Shown here: piece after piece, positions 52,626-61,436 of the stretch
Position numbering within the stretch: position 1 is the stretch's first letter
Layout of the letters: every line of letters begins with the position of its first letter
Source: CAVRXT01 sp963725655
GTDB lineage: Bacteria > Acidobacteriota > Terriglobia > Acidiferrales > UBA7541
DNA: 64,000 nucleotides
Assembly: GCA_963725655.1 (NCBI GenBank)
Contig: CAVRYY010000003.1
Location: 930,001 to 994,000, forward strand
Direction of reading: 5' to 3'
The notes under the pieces: model-generated
Database searches by the model: none
The model's input: only the letters and a program-made list of their open reading frames with translations
Told to the model about the DNA's origin: nothing
Made by a program: the position numbers and the translations under genes

Positions 52626-54001
52626 CCGCTGCGAACCATCTGATCCCCGCGACGGCGGAGTCGCGAGCGATTTCCGCCGGCCGGTTCGGCGCTGCGTTTG
52701 GACCGCGCTTCTATCTTTTGCTGCTGCTTGGATTGATATGGATCGGGCCGGCGTGGGCGGACCATCGCTTCATTGCCGCGATGTTCGCGTGGGATTTGTT
52801 GGCGATGGCGATTTGGGCGGTGGACCTCATGCGCCTGCCCAAGCCCGCGGAGATCACTCTTCGCCGTGTGTGGAGTTCTCCGCTGGCGCTGGCGACACCG
52901 GCATTTCTGAAATTGGAATTAGAAAATCACGGCCGGCGCGCGGTGATCGCCACGGTCGTTGACGATTCCCCCGGAGTGATCCGCGCCGACCTGTCCGAAC
53001 TGTCATTAACGGTTGCGGCGGGAGCAGCAGGCACTGCGTCGTACGCGATTGAGCCCAGCGAGCGCGGCGACGCGAAATTCGGACGAGCAGGAATCCGCTA
53101 CCAGAGCACCCTGGGCGTCGCGGAGCGCTGGGCAACGGCGGATATTCGGCAGACGGTGCGCGTTTACCCCAACTTCGATGAAGCTCGCCGGCAAAAATTA
53201 TTTTTGATCCGCAGCCGGCAGATCGAGCTCGAAAAGCGTTTGAAGCGCCAGCGCGGGCAGGGCCGGGAATTCGAATGCCTGCGGGAATACCGAGCGGGCG
53301 ACGAGTGGCGAGATGTTTGCTGGACGGCGACCGCGCGCCGCGGCACTCTGGTTACGAAAGTATTTCAGACCGAGCGGAGCCAAACGGTTTGGTTGCTGGT
53401 GGACGCCGGCCGGCTGCTGCGCGCCCGCGTGGCGCAGTTCAGCAAGCTCGATTACGCGGTGAACGCAGCGTTGAGTCTGGTGCAGGTAGCGTTTTATTCA
53501 GGGGATCGCGTGGGGTTGCTGGCGTACGGCCGGCGACCGCAACAGCGTTTGGGAGCGGGGCGCGGCGCTTTACACCTGCGTTCGATCATCGAATCGCTGG
53601 CACAAGTGCACGGCGAACCTTACGAAGCGGATCACATGCGCGCCGCGGATGCATTCCTGGGATCGCAGCAAAGGCGCAGCCTGGTGGTATGGATTACCGA
53701 CCTGGCGGAAACGGCGAGCACTCCCGAAGTGATCGAAGCTGCCGCGCTGCTGGCGCGCCGTCACCTGGTTCTGCTGGTAGTAATCGCGCAGCCCGAACTG
53801 CGCCAGGCCGCCGCGCAAAAGCCCACAAATCTGAACGAAATGTACCGCTACGCCGCGGCGTTGGAAGTGGTGCACCGGCGCGATCTTTTTCTGCGTCAGG
53901 TGCGCCAACTGGGGGTGCTGACCCTGGAAGCCGAAGCCGGACGGCTCTCCACGTCCCTGATCAATCGCTATTTGGAAGTGAAGGAGCGGAACCTGCTGTA
54001 A
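52622..54001 (+). CDS. DUF58 domain protein (vWA-like)
   Basis: 459 residues. Two hydrophobic segments near 30-65 anchor it. The DUF58 signature is G-R-E-F-E-C-L-R-E-Y-R-A-G-D-E-W-R (about 213-229), followed by V-W-L-L-V-D-A-G-R, the likely start of a vWA-type fold with an incomplete MIDAS (D-x-G rather than D-x-S-x-S). Its start is fused to the MoxR stop, giving the standard MoxR-DUF58 pair. The last 41 bp overlap the 3' end of the opposite-strand SpoIIM gene. Confidence 0.93.
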   Translation: MTAANHLIPATAESRAISAGRFGAAFGPRFYLLLLLGLIWIGPAWADHRFIAAMFAWDLLAMAIWAVDLMRLPKPAEITLRRVWSSPLALATPAFLKLELENHGRRAVIATVVDDSPGVIRADLSELSLTVAAGAAGTASYAIEPSERGDAKFGRAGIRYQSTLGVAERWATADIRQTVRVYPNFDEARRQKLFLIRSRQIELEKRLKRQRGQGREFECLREYRAGDEWRDVCWTATARRGTLVTKVFQTERSQTVWLLVDAGRLLRARVAQFSKLDYAVNAALSLVQVAFYSGDRVGLLAYGRRPQQRLGAGRGALHLRSIIESLAQVHGEPYEADHMRAADAFLGSQQRRSLVVWITDLAETASTPEVIEAAALLARRHLVLLVVIAQPELRQAAAQKPTNLNEMYRYAAALEVVHRRDLFLRQVRQLGVLTLEAEAGRLSTSLINRYLEVKERNLL

Positions 54002-54959
54002 TGGAATGGATGCCCGGCCGTTTCTTTCGCGAAAGATAGATCACCAGCAACACCGACAAAGCTCCGGCCAGAGAAAATTTCAGCGCGGGATTCAGATCGC
54101 TCGGTGAGATGAAGCCCTCCACGATGCCTGCCAGCACCAGGATGGGCAGCATGCCCAGCACCAAGCGAACTGCCTTGGACCCGGCGAGCTCGATGGACGC
54201 GCCGCGCGGCAGATGGCCAGGAAAAAGCATTCCGCGCGCCAGCAACAGCCCCGCGCCGCCGGCAATGAAAATGGCTGGCAGCTCCAGGACGCCGTGGGGT
54301 GCGACGAAGGACCACAACAGCAACGACATATTGGCGTCCCAGCACGCGACATTCACCACGCCAAAGAGCAATCCATTGAGCAGCAGCATCCATACGGTGC
54401 CGATGCCGGCGGTGATGCCCAGGGCGAAGGTGACCAGCGACACGGAAATATTGTTGGTCATGATCTGGCTGGAGGCCAGCGGTTTGACGCTTACAATGGA
54501 GTGAGTCCACATTTTGTGCTGGGCGATGGTGTCCATCATGTCCGGCCCAAGCAGGTAGCGTTCGAAGGCGGGATTGGCCAGGCACATCAGAACCCCGGCG
54601 ACGGTGGCACCAAGAAAAATCACGAACGCGGCGAAAGTGTAAGGAAAGGTTTCGTGGAAAATTTCCGGGAAGGTCTCGAGGAAGAAAGGCCGCAAACCGC
54701 GGGAATGTGGCTTCCGGCTCATGTAGATGATATTGTGCGCGCGCCCCAGCAGTTGGTTCAGATACAGGGTAACGCGGCCGCTGGTGGCATCCTCGCGTAC
54801 CACCGAAAGATCGGAAGCCGCCTGGCGGTACAGCAGCGCGAGTTCCTGCAGTTCACGATGAGCGAGAGCGGAAGCGCCGGCGCGTCCGGCGTGCCCGAGT
54901 AATTCTTCGAGCCTCTTCCAATGGGGGCCGTGCTTTTCGAGCCAACGCGCGGAGATCAC
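53961..54959 (-). CDS. Stage II sporulation protein M (SpoIIM)-family membrane protein
   Basis: 332 residues from a GTG at 54959, with GAGGA 5 bp upstream; the frame could start further up inside the RDD gene. The soluble N-terminus (W-L-E-K-H-G-P-H-W-K-R-L-E-E-L-L) is typical of the bacterial SpoIIM/YtxF-like group in non-sporulating phyla. Several membrane segments follow, with the conserved T-N-N-I-S-V-S-L-V-T-F-A-L-G-I-T-A-G-I-G and H-G-V-L-E-L-P-A-I-F-I-A-G-G-A-G stretches. Its start codon is one base from the divergent RDD start. Function outside sporulation is unknown. Confidence 0.9.
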   Translation of the reverse strand: MISARWLEKHGPHWKRLEELLGHAGRAGASALAHRELQELALLYRQAASDLSVVREDATSGRVTLYLNQLLGRAHNIIYMSRKPHSRGLRPFFLETFPEIFHETFPYTFAAFVIFLGATVAGVLMCLANPAFERYLLGPDMMDTIAQHKMWTHSIVSVKPLASSQIMTNNISVSLVTFALGITAGIGTVWMLLLNGLLFGVVNVACWDANMSLLLWSFVAPHGVLELPAIFIAGGAGLLLARGMLFPGHLPRGASIELAGSKAVRLVLGMLPILVLAGIVEGFISPSDLNPALKFSLAGALSVLLVIYLSRKKRPGIHSITAGSAPSLPNSD

Positions 54960-54960
54960 T

Positions 54961-55722
54961 ATGTCCTCGCCGGACAAGCTTACCATCGAAACTCCGGAGC
55001 AGACCCCGCTGGAGTTTGCGGTTGCGGGAATCGGCAGCCGGTTCCTGGCGCTGGCCGCCGATTCGCTGATACAAGTGGTCACTATCCTGATATTCGCGGT
55101 GGTGTTTGAGCTCGCTGCACCCAAAGTAAGTTTCATCAGCCGGCATACCCAGGTCTGGATACAAGCGGCGTTCGTGATCCTGTTGTTTCTGATTCAGTTC
55201 GCATATTTCGCGGTATTTGAGGCGGTGTGGAATGGGCAAACGCCCGGAAAGCGCTTCACCCACCTGCGCGTGATTCGCGACGATGGGCGGCCCATCCGGG
55301 TGTACGAAGCAGTGGTGCGCAACCTGCTCCGGACGGTGGATGCCATCCCCGGAATTTATGCGGTGGGCATCGCCTGCGCATTTTTCAGCCGGCAGAGCAA
55401 GCGCGTGGGCGATTGGGTGGCGGGGACGGTGGTGGTCCGCGAAGTGCCGCTGCAGGGCATCGTTCCGGGGAGCCACGCGGCTAGCGCGGACCCCGGAATG
55501 ACCGGCGATCCCCGAAAGATCTCTAACGAAGAATTGCGATTGATTGAAGCATTTCTGGATCGCCGCGCCGCTCTCGATCCTGTGGTGCGCCGTAACATGG
55601 CGCATCAGATCGCGGTGCGGATGGGAAAGCAGCTGGAGGTGCCGCTGGAAAATCGGCCGGACGCTGAGAAATTCCTGGAGGCGCTGGCCGAAGCGAAACG
55701 CAGCATCTCGCGATATTCCTGA
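54961..55722 (+). CDS. RDD-family membrane protein
   Basis: 253 residues. The RDD domain (about 20-165) contains R-F-L-A-L-A-A-D in the first helix, W-N-G-Q-T-P-G-K-R and L-R-V-I-R-D-D-G-R, the R-D-D signature. About three to four membrane segments are visible. The C-terminal 85 residues are soluble and charged. GGAG lies 6 bp before the ATG, which is separated from the divergent SpoIIM start by a single base. RDD and SpoIIM proteins often accompany MoxR-DUF58 operons. Confidence 0.92.
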   Translation: MSSPDKLTIETPEQTPLEFAVAGIGSRFLALAADSLIQVVTILIFAVVFELAAPKVSFISRHTQVWIQAAFVILLFLIQFAYFAVFEAVWNGQTPGKRFTHLRVIRDDGRPIRVYEAVVRNLLRTVDAIPGIYAVGIACAFFSRQSKRVGDWVAGTVVVREVPLQGIVPGSHAASADPGMTGDPRKISNEELRLIEAFLDRRAALDPVVRRNMAHQIAVRMGKQLEVPLENRPDAEKFLEALAEAKRSISRYS

Positions 55723-55758
55723 GACGCCGCCAAGAACCATAAACAACTGCGGAAAAGT

Positions 55759-56265
55759 TTATTCTTTGGGTGTTTCGGGGACGCCCATCACCTGGACGTG
55801 AATAGCGCGTTCGCGTGGACCATCCAGCTCCGCCAGAATTACCGATTGCCAGTAACCCAGCGCTACTTCGCCATTCCTTACCGGCAGCGAAATGGTGTGC
55901 CCCAGCAACATGGCGCGCAGATGCGAATCCGCATTTTTCCGCGGGCATTCGGAGAGATTCGGATCGTTGTGCCGCCAATATTCGAAGCGGCCCACCAAAC
56001 GCTCGATGAACGATTTGATGTCGTCGAGCAGGGCATGCTGAAATTCGTTGATGAATACGGCGGTGGTGGTGTGCAGTGATTGCACCAGCACAAAACCAGC
56101 CTTCAGTCCGTGCTTTTTCACGACGTCGTTCAGGTCCCGGGTGATGTTGATCAGTTCCAGCCGCTCGCGTGTCTTGTAGGAGAGTGTTTCGAGATACATC
56201 TGCAGCGTGGCGGCAGGACGAGCTTCCTGGACTGGTGCGGGATTCTTAACGATCGCCGGTTTCAT
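55759..56265 (-). CDS. YjbQ/UPF0047 family protein
   Basis: 168 residues. The core has H-T-T-T-A-V-F-I-N-E (about 65-74), D-S-H-L-R-A-M-L-L-G-H-T-I and L-G-Y-W-Q-S-V-I-L-A-E-L-D-G-P-R-E-R, all characteristic of YjbQ, a small trimeric fold reported to have secondary thiamine-phosphate-synthase activity. An N-terminal extension of about 20 residues is extra. GAGGT precedes the ATG. The cellular role is not settled. Confidence 0.92.
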   Translation of the reverse strand: MKPAIVKNPAPVQEARPAATLQMYLETLSYKTRERLELINITRDLNDVVKKHGLKAGFVLVQSLHTTTAVFINEFQHALLDDIKSFIERLVGRFEYWRHNDPNLSECPRKNADSHLRAMLLGHTISLPVRNGEVALGYWQSVILAELDGPRERAIHVQVMGVPETPKE

Positions 56266-56488
56266 CTGTGATGACCTCGGATGCTACGAACGAGTGCCCT
56301 GTGGATCAGATACCCCTTGGATGCCCGGCGCCCGCTTAAGTTGCACGAAGCTAAATTATAGGTTTCCCGCGCACGGGCGTCTATCACTTAAATTGGGAGC
56401 TGTGCCGTTTGCTCCGGTTGCCGGCCGTTTGGGCCTTGAAAAGGCCCCAAACGCGGAGAAAACGCTTACTTTCCAACGGATTCCGGGA

Positions 56489-56698
56489 TTAACAGCAGCG
56501 GCTAGGCGTCCGATATCGCCGCTGAATCCGCTCGAGGTAAAACTCTCCGCGGGTCAGGAGCCGCGGAGTTTCCCCGGTGGCACCGCAACTGCGCCAATGC
56601 CGGACGTAGACGTCGTACGCCGCATCGCCGCTCATTTGGCGAAATCCCCACCACAGTTTCTTGAAAAATTCCCATCGCCGATGGCGCCGGGTCTTCAT
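56489..56698 (-). CDS. ybdD: YbdD/YjiX (DUF466) small protein, CstA partner
   Basis: 69 residues from the ATG at 56698, which overlaps the cstA stop (ATGA). The sequence has W-W-x-F-R-x-M-S-G-D-x-A-Y-D-x-Y-x-R-H-W and a terminal S-R-C-C, both typical of the family. It is co-translated with CstA-type pyruvate importers in E. coli. Six further codons upstream are possible but unlikely because they lie within cstA. Confidence 0.93.
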   Translation of the reverse strand: MKTRRHRRWEFFKKLWWGFRQMSGDAAYDVYVRHWRSCGATGETPRLLTRGEFYLERIQRRYRTPSRCC

Positions 56699-58764
56699 AG
56701 GTCCGCCTCCGCCCACTTGGTCGTCACGTATGGCGCTTCGTGCAGCTCCGCGGGCTTAGTTCCCCGTACGATGGCGACCCACTCCCCAATCGCTTCGACT
56801 ACCAGCACCAAAACCATTCCGGCCAGGAGCAACGTCACCGCCGCGTCCAGCCGGTTATTGAAAATCATGCGATGGGTGATGGCCACGCGCTCCGGCGGAA
56901 TCGCGCCAGACGCCAATTGCGCGGACAGGACTCGAACCTGGGAGAGGAATCCGATGCGCGGATTGGAATGAAACACTTTCTGATAGCTGGCGGTCATAGT
57001 CACGGTAACCAGCCAAGCCATAGGCGCTAGCGTAACCCAGACATACCGCCGCTCCCCCATTTTCAGAATGATGGTGGTCGCCACCACTAGCGCCACCGTG
57101 GCCAGCAGTTGATTGGCAATCCCGAATAGCGGCCACAAAGAATTGATTCCGCCCAGCGGGTCTTGCACTCCCTGCCACAGAAAAAATCCCCAGGCGCCCA
57201 CGATCAGGCCGCTGCTGATCCATACCCCGGGGGCCCAATTGGTGCGCCCGAGCGGCTTCCAGAAATGACCGCCAAAGTCCTGCACCATGAAGCGGCCTAC
57301 GCGCGTGCCTGCGTCGAGCACGGTAAGAATGAAGAGGGCTTCAAACATGATGGCAAAGTGATACCAAATTCCCAGCAGGCGTTCGCCGCCGATGGTGCCG
57401 CTGAATATTTGCGCCATGCCCACTGCCAGCGAAGGAGCGCCGCCGGTGCGGTCCAACAAGGTGTGTTCGCCCACGCGCCGAGCCAAATCCGTCATGGTCT
57501 GCGCGTCGAGCGGGAATCCCCATCCGGAAATGGTGTTCGCCGCGGCTCCGGTGGTTTTTCCCACGATTCCCGCGGGGCTGTTGATCGCGAAGTAGACGCC
57601 GGGCGAAAGCGCGCAGGCGGCGACCATCGCCATTACACCCACGAATGATTCGATCAGCATCGCGCCGTAGCCGACGAACCGCGCATGAGTCTCGCGCATG
57701 ATCATTTTGGGAGTAGTGCCCGACGAAATCAGCGAATGGAATCCGCTGATGGCGCCGCAGGCAATGGTGATGAAACAGAAAGGGAAAACTTTTCCGGCGA
57801 ATACCGGGCCGTTCCCATCGACGAACCGCGTGAGCGCCGGCATTTGGAGCACCGGACGCACCCACACGATCCCTCCCGCGAGTAATAACATCACCACGAT
57901 CTTGACGAATGCGCTCAGGTAATCCCGCGGCGCCAGCAGCAGCCATACTGGCAGCGCCGACGCCGCAAATCCGTACACGATAATCGCGATGGCCAGCGCC
58001 GATCCCGACCAGGTGAATGCCGCCGACCAGGCGGGCGAGGCGTTCACCCACTGCCCCCCGACTACCGCCAGCAGAATCAGAGCGAATCCGGCCACGGAAG
58101 CTTCCAGCACTCGTCCCGGCCGGACGAACCGCAAATACACGCCCATCAGCAGCGCGATTGGAATGGTCATCACCAGTGTGAAGGTGCCCCATGGCGATTC
58201 CTTCAGCGCTTTCACGATCACCAGTGCGACCACTGCGAGTAGAATGACCATAATCGCGAGCACTGCCAACACCGCGATCGATCCGCCGCGTTTGCTCACT
58301 TCTTCGCGCGCCATCTGGCCGAGCGATTTGCCGTCGCGGCGAATCGAGCACACCAGAATGGTGAAATCCTGGACGCATCCTCCCAAGGCCGCGCCCAAAA
58401 TCAGCCAGAGGGTTCCGGGCAGATAGCCAAATTGGGCCGCGAGGGTGGGACCGACCAGGGGCCCGGGCCCTGCGATTGCCGCAAAGTGGTGGCCCATCAG
58501 CACCCACTTGTTGGTGGGCACAAAATCGCGGCCATCTTCCAAGCGTTCCGCTGGAGTGGCGCGGCGAGCGTCGAGCATGAAGACTTTGGTGGAAAGGAAG
58601 GCCGAATAAAAACGGTAAGCGACCAGATAGGTGCAGACCGCTGCGATCAGGAACCATCCCGCGTTCAGATGTTCGCCGCGCTCGAAGGCAATCGCGCCCA
58701 GGCCGGCCACTCCGCCCAGGACGATGGCGGTCCATAACAAAATTGTGAGTACTCGCTTCATCAC
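56695..58764 (-). CDS. cstA: Carbon starvation protein A, peptide/pyruvate transporter
   Basis: 689 residues with about 16-18 membrane segments. Family motifs are A-T-P-A-E-R-x-E-D-G-x-D-F-V-P-T, H-H-F-A-A-I-A-G-P-G-P-L-V-G-P and C-G-A-I-S-G-F-H-S-L-I-S-S-G-T-T-P-K. In E. coli CstA and its paralogue BtsT import peptides or pyruvate under carbon limitation. AGGTG lies just before the ATG. The gene is followed by ybdD with a 4-bp overlap, the usual pair. Confidence 0.95.
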   Translation of the reverse strand: MMKRVLTILLWTAIVLGGVAGLGAIAFERGEHLNAGWFLIAAVCTYLVAYRFYSAFLSTKVFMLDARRATPAERLEDGRDFVPTNKWVLMGHHFAAIAGPGPLVGPTLAAQFGYLPGTLWLILGAALGGCVQDFTILVCSIRRDGKSLGQMAREEVSKRGGSIAVLAVLAIMVILLAVVALVIVKALKESPWGTFTLVMTIPIALLMGVYLRFVRPGRVLEASVAGFALILLAVVGGQWVNASPAWSAAFTWSGSALAIAIIVYGFAASALPVWLLLAPRDYLSAFVKIVVMLLLAGGIVWVRPVLQMPALTRFVDGNGPVFAGKVFPFCFITIACGAISGFHSLISSGTTPKMIMRETHARFVGYGAMLIESFVGVMAMVAACALSPGVYFAINSPAGIVGKTTGAAANTISGWGFPLDAQTMTDLARRVGEHTLLDRTGGAPSLAVGMAQIFSGTIGGERLLGIWYHFAIMFEALFILTVLDAGTRVGRFMVQDFGGHFWKPLGRTNWAPGVWISSGLIVGAWGFFLWQGVQDPLGGINSLWPLFGIANQLLATVALVVATTIILKMGERRYVWVTLAPMAWLVTVTMTASYQKVFHSNPRIGFLSQVRVLSAQLASGAIPPERVAITHRMIFNNRLDAAVTLLLAGMVLVLVVEAIGEWVAIVRGTKPAELHEAPYVTTKWAEADL

Positions 58765-58808
58765 ACCTCGCGCGAATGAATTTCGATCGGACTCGACAGA
58801 ACTGGCGC

Positions 58809-58837
58809 ATGGTACGCAACCCTGCGGATTGCGTCAA
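58809..58837 (-). promoter_or_regulatory. Candidate promoter of cstA-ybdD
   Basis: On the minus strand TTGACG (58832-58837), 17-bp spacer, TACCAT (58809-58814), about 45 bp before the ATG. A TACAAT box on the plus strand (58896-58901) could serve the divergent peptidase. Confidence 0.45.
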
Positions 58838-58933
58838 CCGGCCAGAAGTCACGGCAAACTCGCAACTGCCTTCGCGAGCGGGCACCGATTGGCAGTACAA
58901 TCTGTTTCCGATTTGGAGCTAGCGGGAGGGGAA

Positions 58934-61060
58934 ATGAAAAAGCTCGGTAGTTTGGTGTTTGTTGCTGCGTTGATCGTAGTCTTTGCCGCAAATTCCGGTC
59001 GCTCCAATCAGACTGCCTCTGTCGATTCGCCAGTCGCCAAGAAGGTCCACACCGAAAACCACATTAATGGAGGCAATTTGCAGGACGATTACAGATGGCT
59101 GCGCGAAAAGTCCAATCCCGAAGTGGTGAAGTATCTCGAGGCGGAAAACGCCTACACCGACGCCTTCATGAAACCGACCGAGCCGCTGCAGGCGAAGCTC
59201 TACGGCGAGATGATTAGCCACATTAAGGAAACCGACGCGGATGTTCCCTATAAGAACGGCGATTACTTTTATTATTCGCGCGTCGAGGCGGGGAAGCAGT
59301 ATCCGATTTACGCGCGAAAGAAAGCCGGCCTGGACGCGCCCGAACAGATCACGCTGGATGTGAACGAACTCGCGAAGGGAGAGAAGTTCATGTCGCTGGG
59401 AGGCTACGAAGTAAGCGAAGACGGCAACCTGCTTGCCTATTCCACTGACAACACCGGATTCCGGCAGTACCGCTTGCACGTCCGCGACCTGCGCAGCGGC
59501 AAAGACCTGCCCGACACGGCGGAAAAAACCGGATCGATCGTGTGGGCCAACGATAATCAAACCATTTTCTACAGCGTGGAGGATGCAGCGAAGCGGCAGT
59601 ATCGCCTATACCGCCATACGGTCGGAACCGATGCTAAGAACGACCCACTGGCCTACGAGGAAAAGGATGAGCGCTTTAACATCGGCGCCGAAAAGTCCCG
59701 CAGCCGCCAATACATCTTCCTGGATTCCACCAGCCATACCACCTCTGAATATCGCTACCTGGATGCCGGAAAGCCCTCCAGCGAGTGGAAGGTGATTGCG
59801 CCGCGCGAGCAGGATATCCAGTATTTTCCCGATCATCTCGGCGACCAGTTCTACATCCGCACCAACGATAAGGGACGCACGTTCCGGTTGGTGGCTGCGC
59901 CGGTCAGCGACCCAGCGAAAAAGAATTGGAAAGAGATTGTCCCAGTGCGCGCGGACGTGATGCTCTCCGATTTCGAGCCTTTCCAGAGTTTCTATGTGCT
60001 GGTGGAACTCGAACACGGATTGCCCCAGCTTAGGGTCGTGGACCTGTCCAGTGGGGCGACGCAAAGAATCGCTTTCCCAGAGCCTGTTTATACCGCGTTT
60101 CCGCAACGCAACCGCGAATTCGATACTAAATTCTTTCGCTATAGCTATCAGTCGCTGGTCACTCCGAATTCGGTCTTCGACTACGACGTGGAAAAGCACA
60201 CCTCCAAGCTGCTCAAACAGAATGAAGTCCCCGGGGGATACGATCCTTCGAAGTACAAGTCGGAACGAGTGTGGGCCACGGCGCAGGACGGTACCCGGAT
60301 CCCGGTCTCCGTGGTTTACCGTAAGGATTTGAAGAAGGAGGATGGATCGAACCCGCTGTACGTCTACGCATACGGTTCCTACGGGTATCCGCTGGCGGTG
60401 ACCTTTAGCGGCGCTCGCCTCAGCCTGCTGGACCGCGGCGTGGTGATGGCTTACGCGCACATTCGCGGCGGCGGAGAAATGGGCAAGCCCTGGCACGATG
60501 CCGGGCGGATGATGAACAAGATGAATACTTTCACCGATTTCATCGCCTGCACTGAGTATCTGGTGGCCAGCAAGTATGGCGCGCGCGACCGGATCGCCAT
60601 CGAAGGCGGGTCGGCGGGAGGATTGCTGATGGGCGCGGTGACCAACCTGCGTCCGGACTTGTTCAAGGTGGTGATCAGCCACGTTCCGTTCGTCGATGTA
60701 ATGAACACCATGCTGGACGCGTCGCTTCCGCTCACGGTGCCCGAATATGAAGAGTGGGGAAATCCCAACGAGAAGGCGGCCTACGACTACATGCTGAAGT
60801 ACTCACCGTATGACAACTTAAGGAAAGGCGCGTATCCCGCCATTTTGGTGAAGACTTCGTTCAACGACAGCCAGGTGATGTACTGGGAGCCGGCAAAATA
60901 CGTAGCTAAACTACGTACGCTGAAAACCGATAACAACATCTTGATCCTGAAGGTCAATATGGCCGCCGGGCACGGCGGATCGTCGGGCCGCTACGATCAG
61001 TATAAGGAAATTGCGTTCGACTACGCGTTTCTGCTCACCCAGTTAGGAGTGGAGAAGTAG
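58934..61060 (+). CDS. Exported oligopeptidase B-like prolyl-oligopeptidase (S9A)
   Basis: 708 residues from the ATG at 58934, with GGGAGGGG 2 bp upstream; the frame extends 101 codons further into the divergent cstA gene. A signal peptide (about 1-24) is present. The beta-propeller domain starts D-D-Y-R-W-L-R-E-K with Y-L-E-A-E-N-A-Y-T, as in oligopeptidase B. The catalytic domain has the nucleophile G-G-S-A-G-G, and the His in A-G-H-G-G-S-S-G-R. It hydrolyses short peptides, often after basic residues. Confidence 0.93.
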   Translation: MKKLGSLVFVAALIVVFAANSGRSNQTASVDSPVAKKVHTENHINGGNLQDDYRWLREKSNPEVVKYLEAENAYTDAFMKPTEPLQAKLYGEMISHIKETDADVPYKNGDYFYYSRVEAGKQYPIYARKKAGLDAPEQITLDVNELAKGEKFMSLGGYEVSEDGNLLAYSTDNTGFRQYRLHVRDLRSGKDLPDTAEKTGSIVWANDNQTIFYSVEDAAKRQYRLYRHTVGTDAKNDPLAYEEKDERFNIGAEKSRSRQYIFLDSTSHTTSEYRYLDAGKPSSEWKVIAPREQDIQYFPDHLGDQFYIRTNDKGRTFRLVAAPVSDPAKKNWKEIVPVRADVMLSDFEPFQSFYVLVELEHGLPQLRVVDLSSGATQRIAFPEPVYTAFPQRNREFDTKFFRYSYQSLVTPNSVFDYDVEKHTSKLLKQNEVPGGYDPSKYKSERVWATAQDGTRIPVSVVYRKDLKKEDGSNPLYVYAYGSYGYPLAVTFSGARLSLLDRGVVMAYAHIRGGGEMGKPWHDAGRMMNKMNTFTDFIACTEYLVASKYGARDRIAIEGGSAGGLLMGAVTNLRPDLFKVVISHVPFVDVMNTMLDASLPLTVPEYEEWGNPNEKAAYDYMLKYSPYDNLRKGAYPAILVKTSFNDSQVMYWEPAKYVAKLRTLKTDNNILILKVNMAAGHGGSSGRYDQYKEIAFDYAFLLTQLGVEK

Positions 61061-61066
61061 GATTTT

Positions 61067-61246
61067 CTAGCTGTAGGCTTGGCGGCAAGTTTCGTGTTCG
61101 CGGCAAGTGCGCGGGCAATTGGTATTGTCGATCAGGATGTAGTTGCGGCAGCCGGCGCAGAGCACGCCGTAAATAGTGTCTGAAAACTGTTCGTGCCCGG
61201 TGTCGGTGGTGTGGCTGGTACGGGCTTGTTCTCTGGGGATCGGCAT
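61067..61246 (-). CDS. Small cysteine-rich protein (59 aa), hypothetical
   Basis: 59 residues read directly from the minus strand: ATG at 61244-61246, TAG at 61067-61069. It has five cysteines: C30-A-G-C33, C44 and C48 in N-C-P-R-T-C, and C54. The C-x2-C plus C-x3-C arrangement could bind zinc or iron-sulfur. The Shine-Dalgarno is poor (GGA two bases from the ATG). The gene sits 6 bp from the convergent peptidase stop and upstream (minus strand) of nothing else. No family is recognised. Confidence 0.5.
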   Translation of the reverse strand: MPIPREQARTSHTTDTGHEQFSDTIYGVLCAGCRNYILIDNTNCPRTCREHETCRQAYS

Positions 61247-61374
61247 CGTCCTATTTTAGCCCAGGTTTCCGTCGCCGGGCGGATTTATCCCTGGGCCTCG
61301 ATTTGACGATTCGGGCGGCGCGTTTGTGGATTCCTTGCACGGGGGCGACACTTTTCGTGCAAAAGCGCAGGAGC

Positions 61375-61408
61375 AAAAAAAATGCCCCGGCCGAAGCCGG
61401 GGCATTTA
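61375..61408 (-). terminator. Intrinsic terminator of the radical SAM gene
   Basis: A perfect 12-bp stem, AAATGCCCCGGC (61381-61392) with GCCGGGGCATTT (61397-61408), loop CGAA, followed on the minus strand by a long T run (A run 61375-61383 as read). It begins 29 bp after the radical SAM stop codon. Confidence 0.93.
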
Positions 61409-61436
61409 GAGGGAAGCTAGTTGCCGACTTCTAAGG

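Noticed and set aside
58631..58933. 101-residue N-terminal extension of oligopeptidase B
   Set aside because: It overlaps the divergent cstA gene, while the internal ATG has a strong ribosome-binding site followed by a signal peptide.
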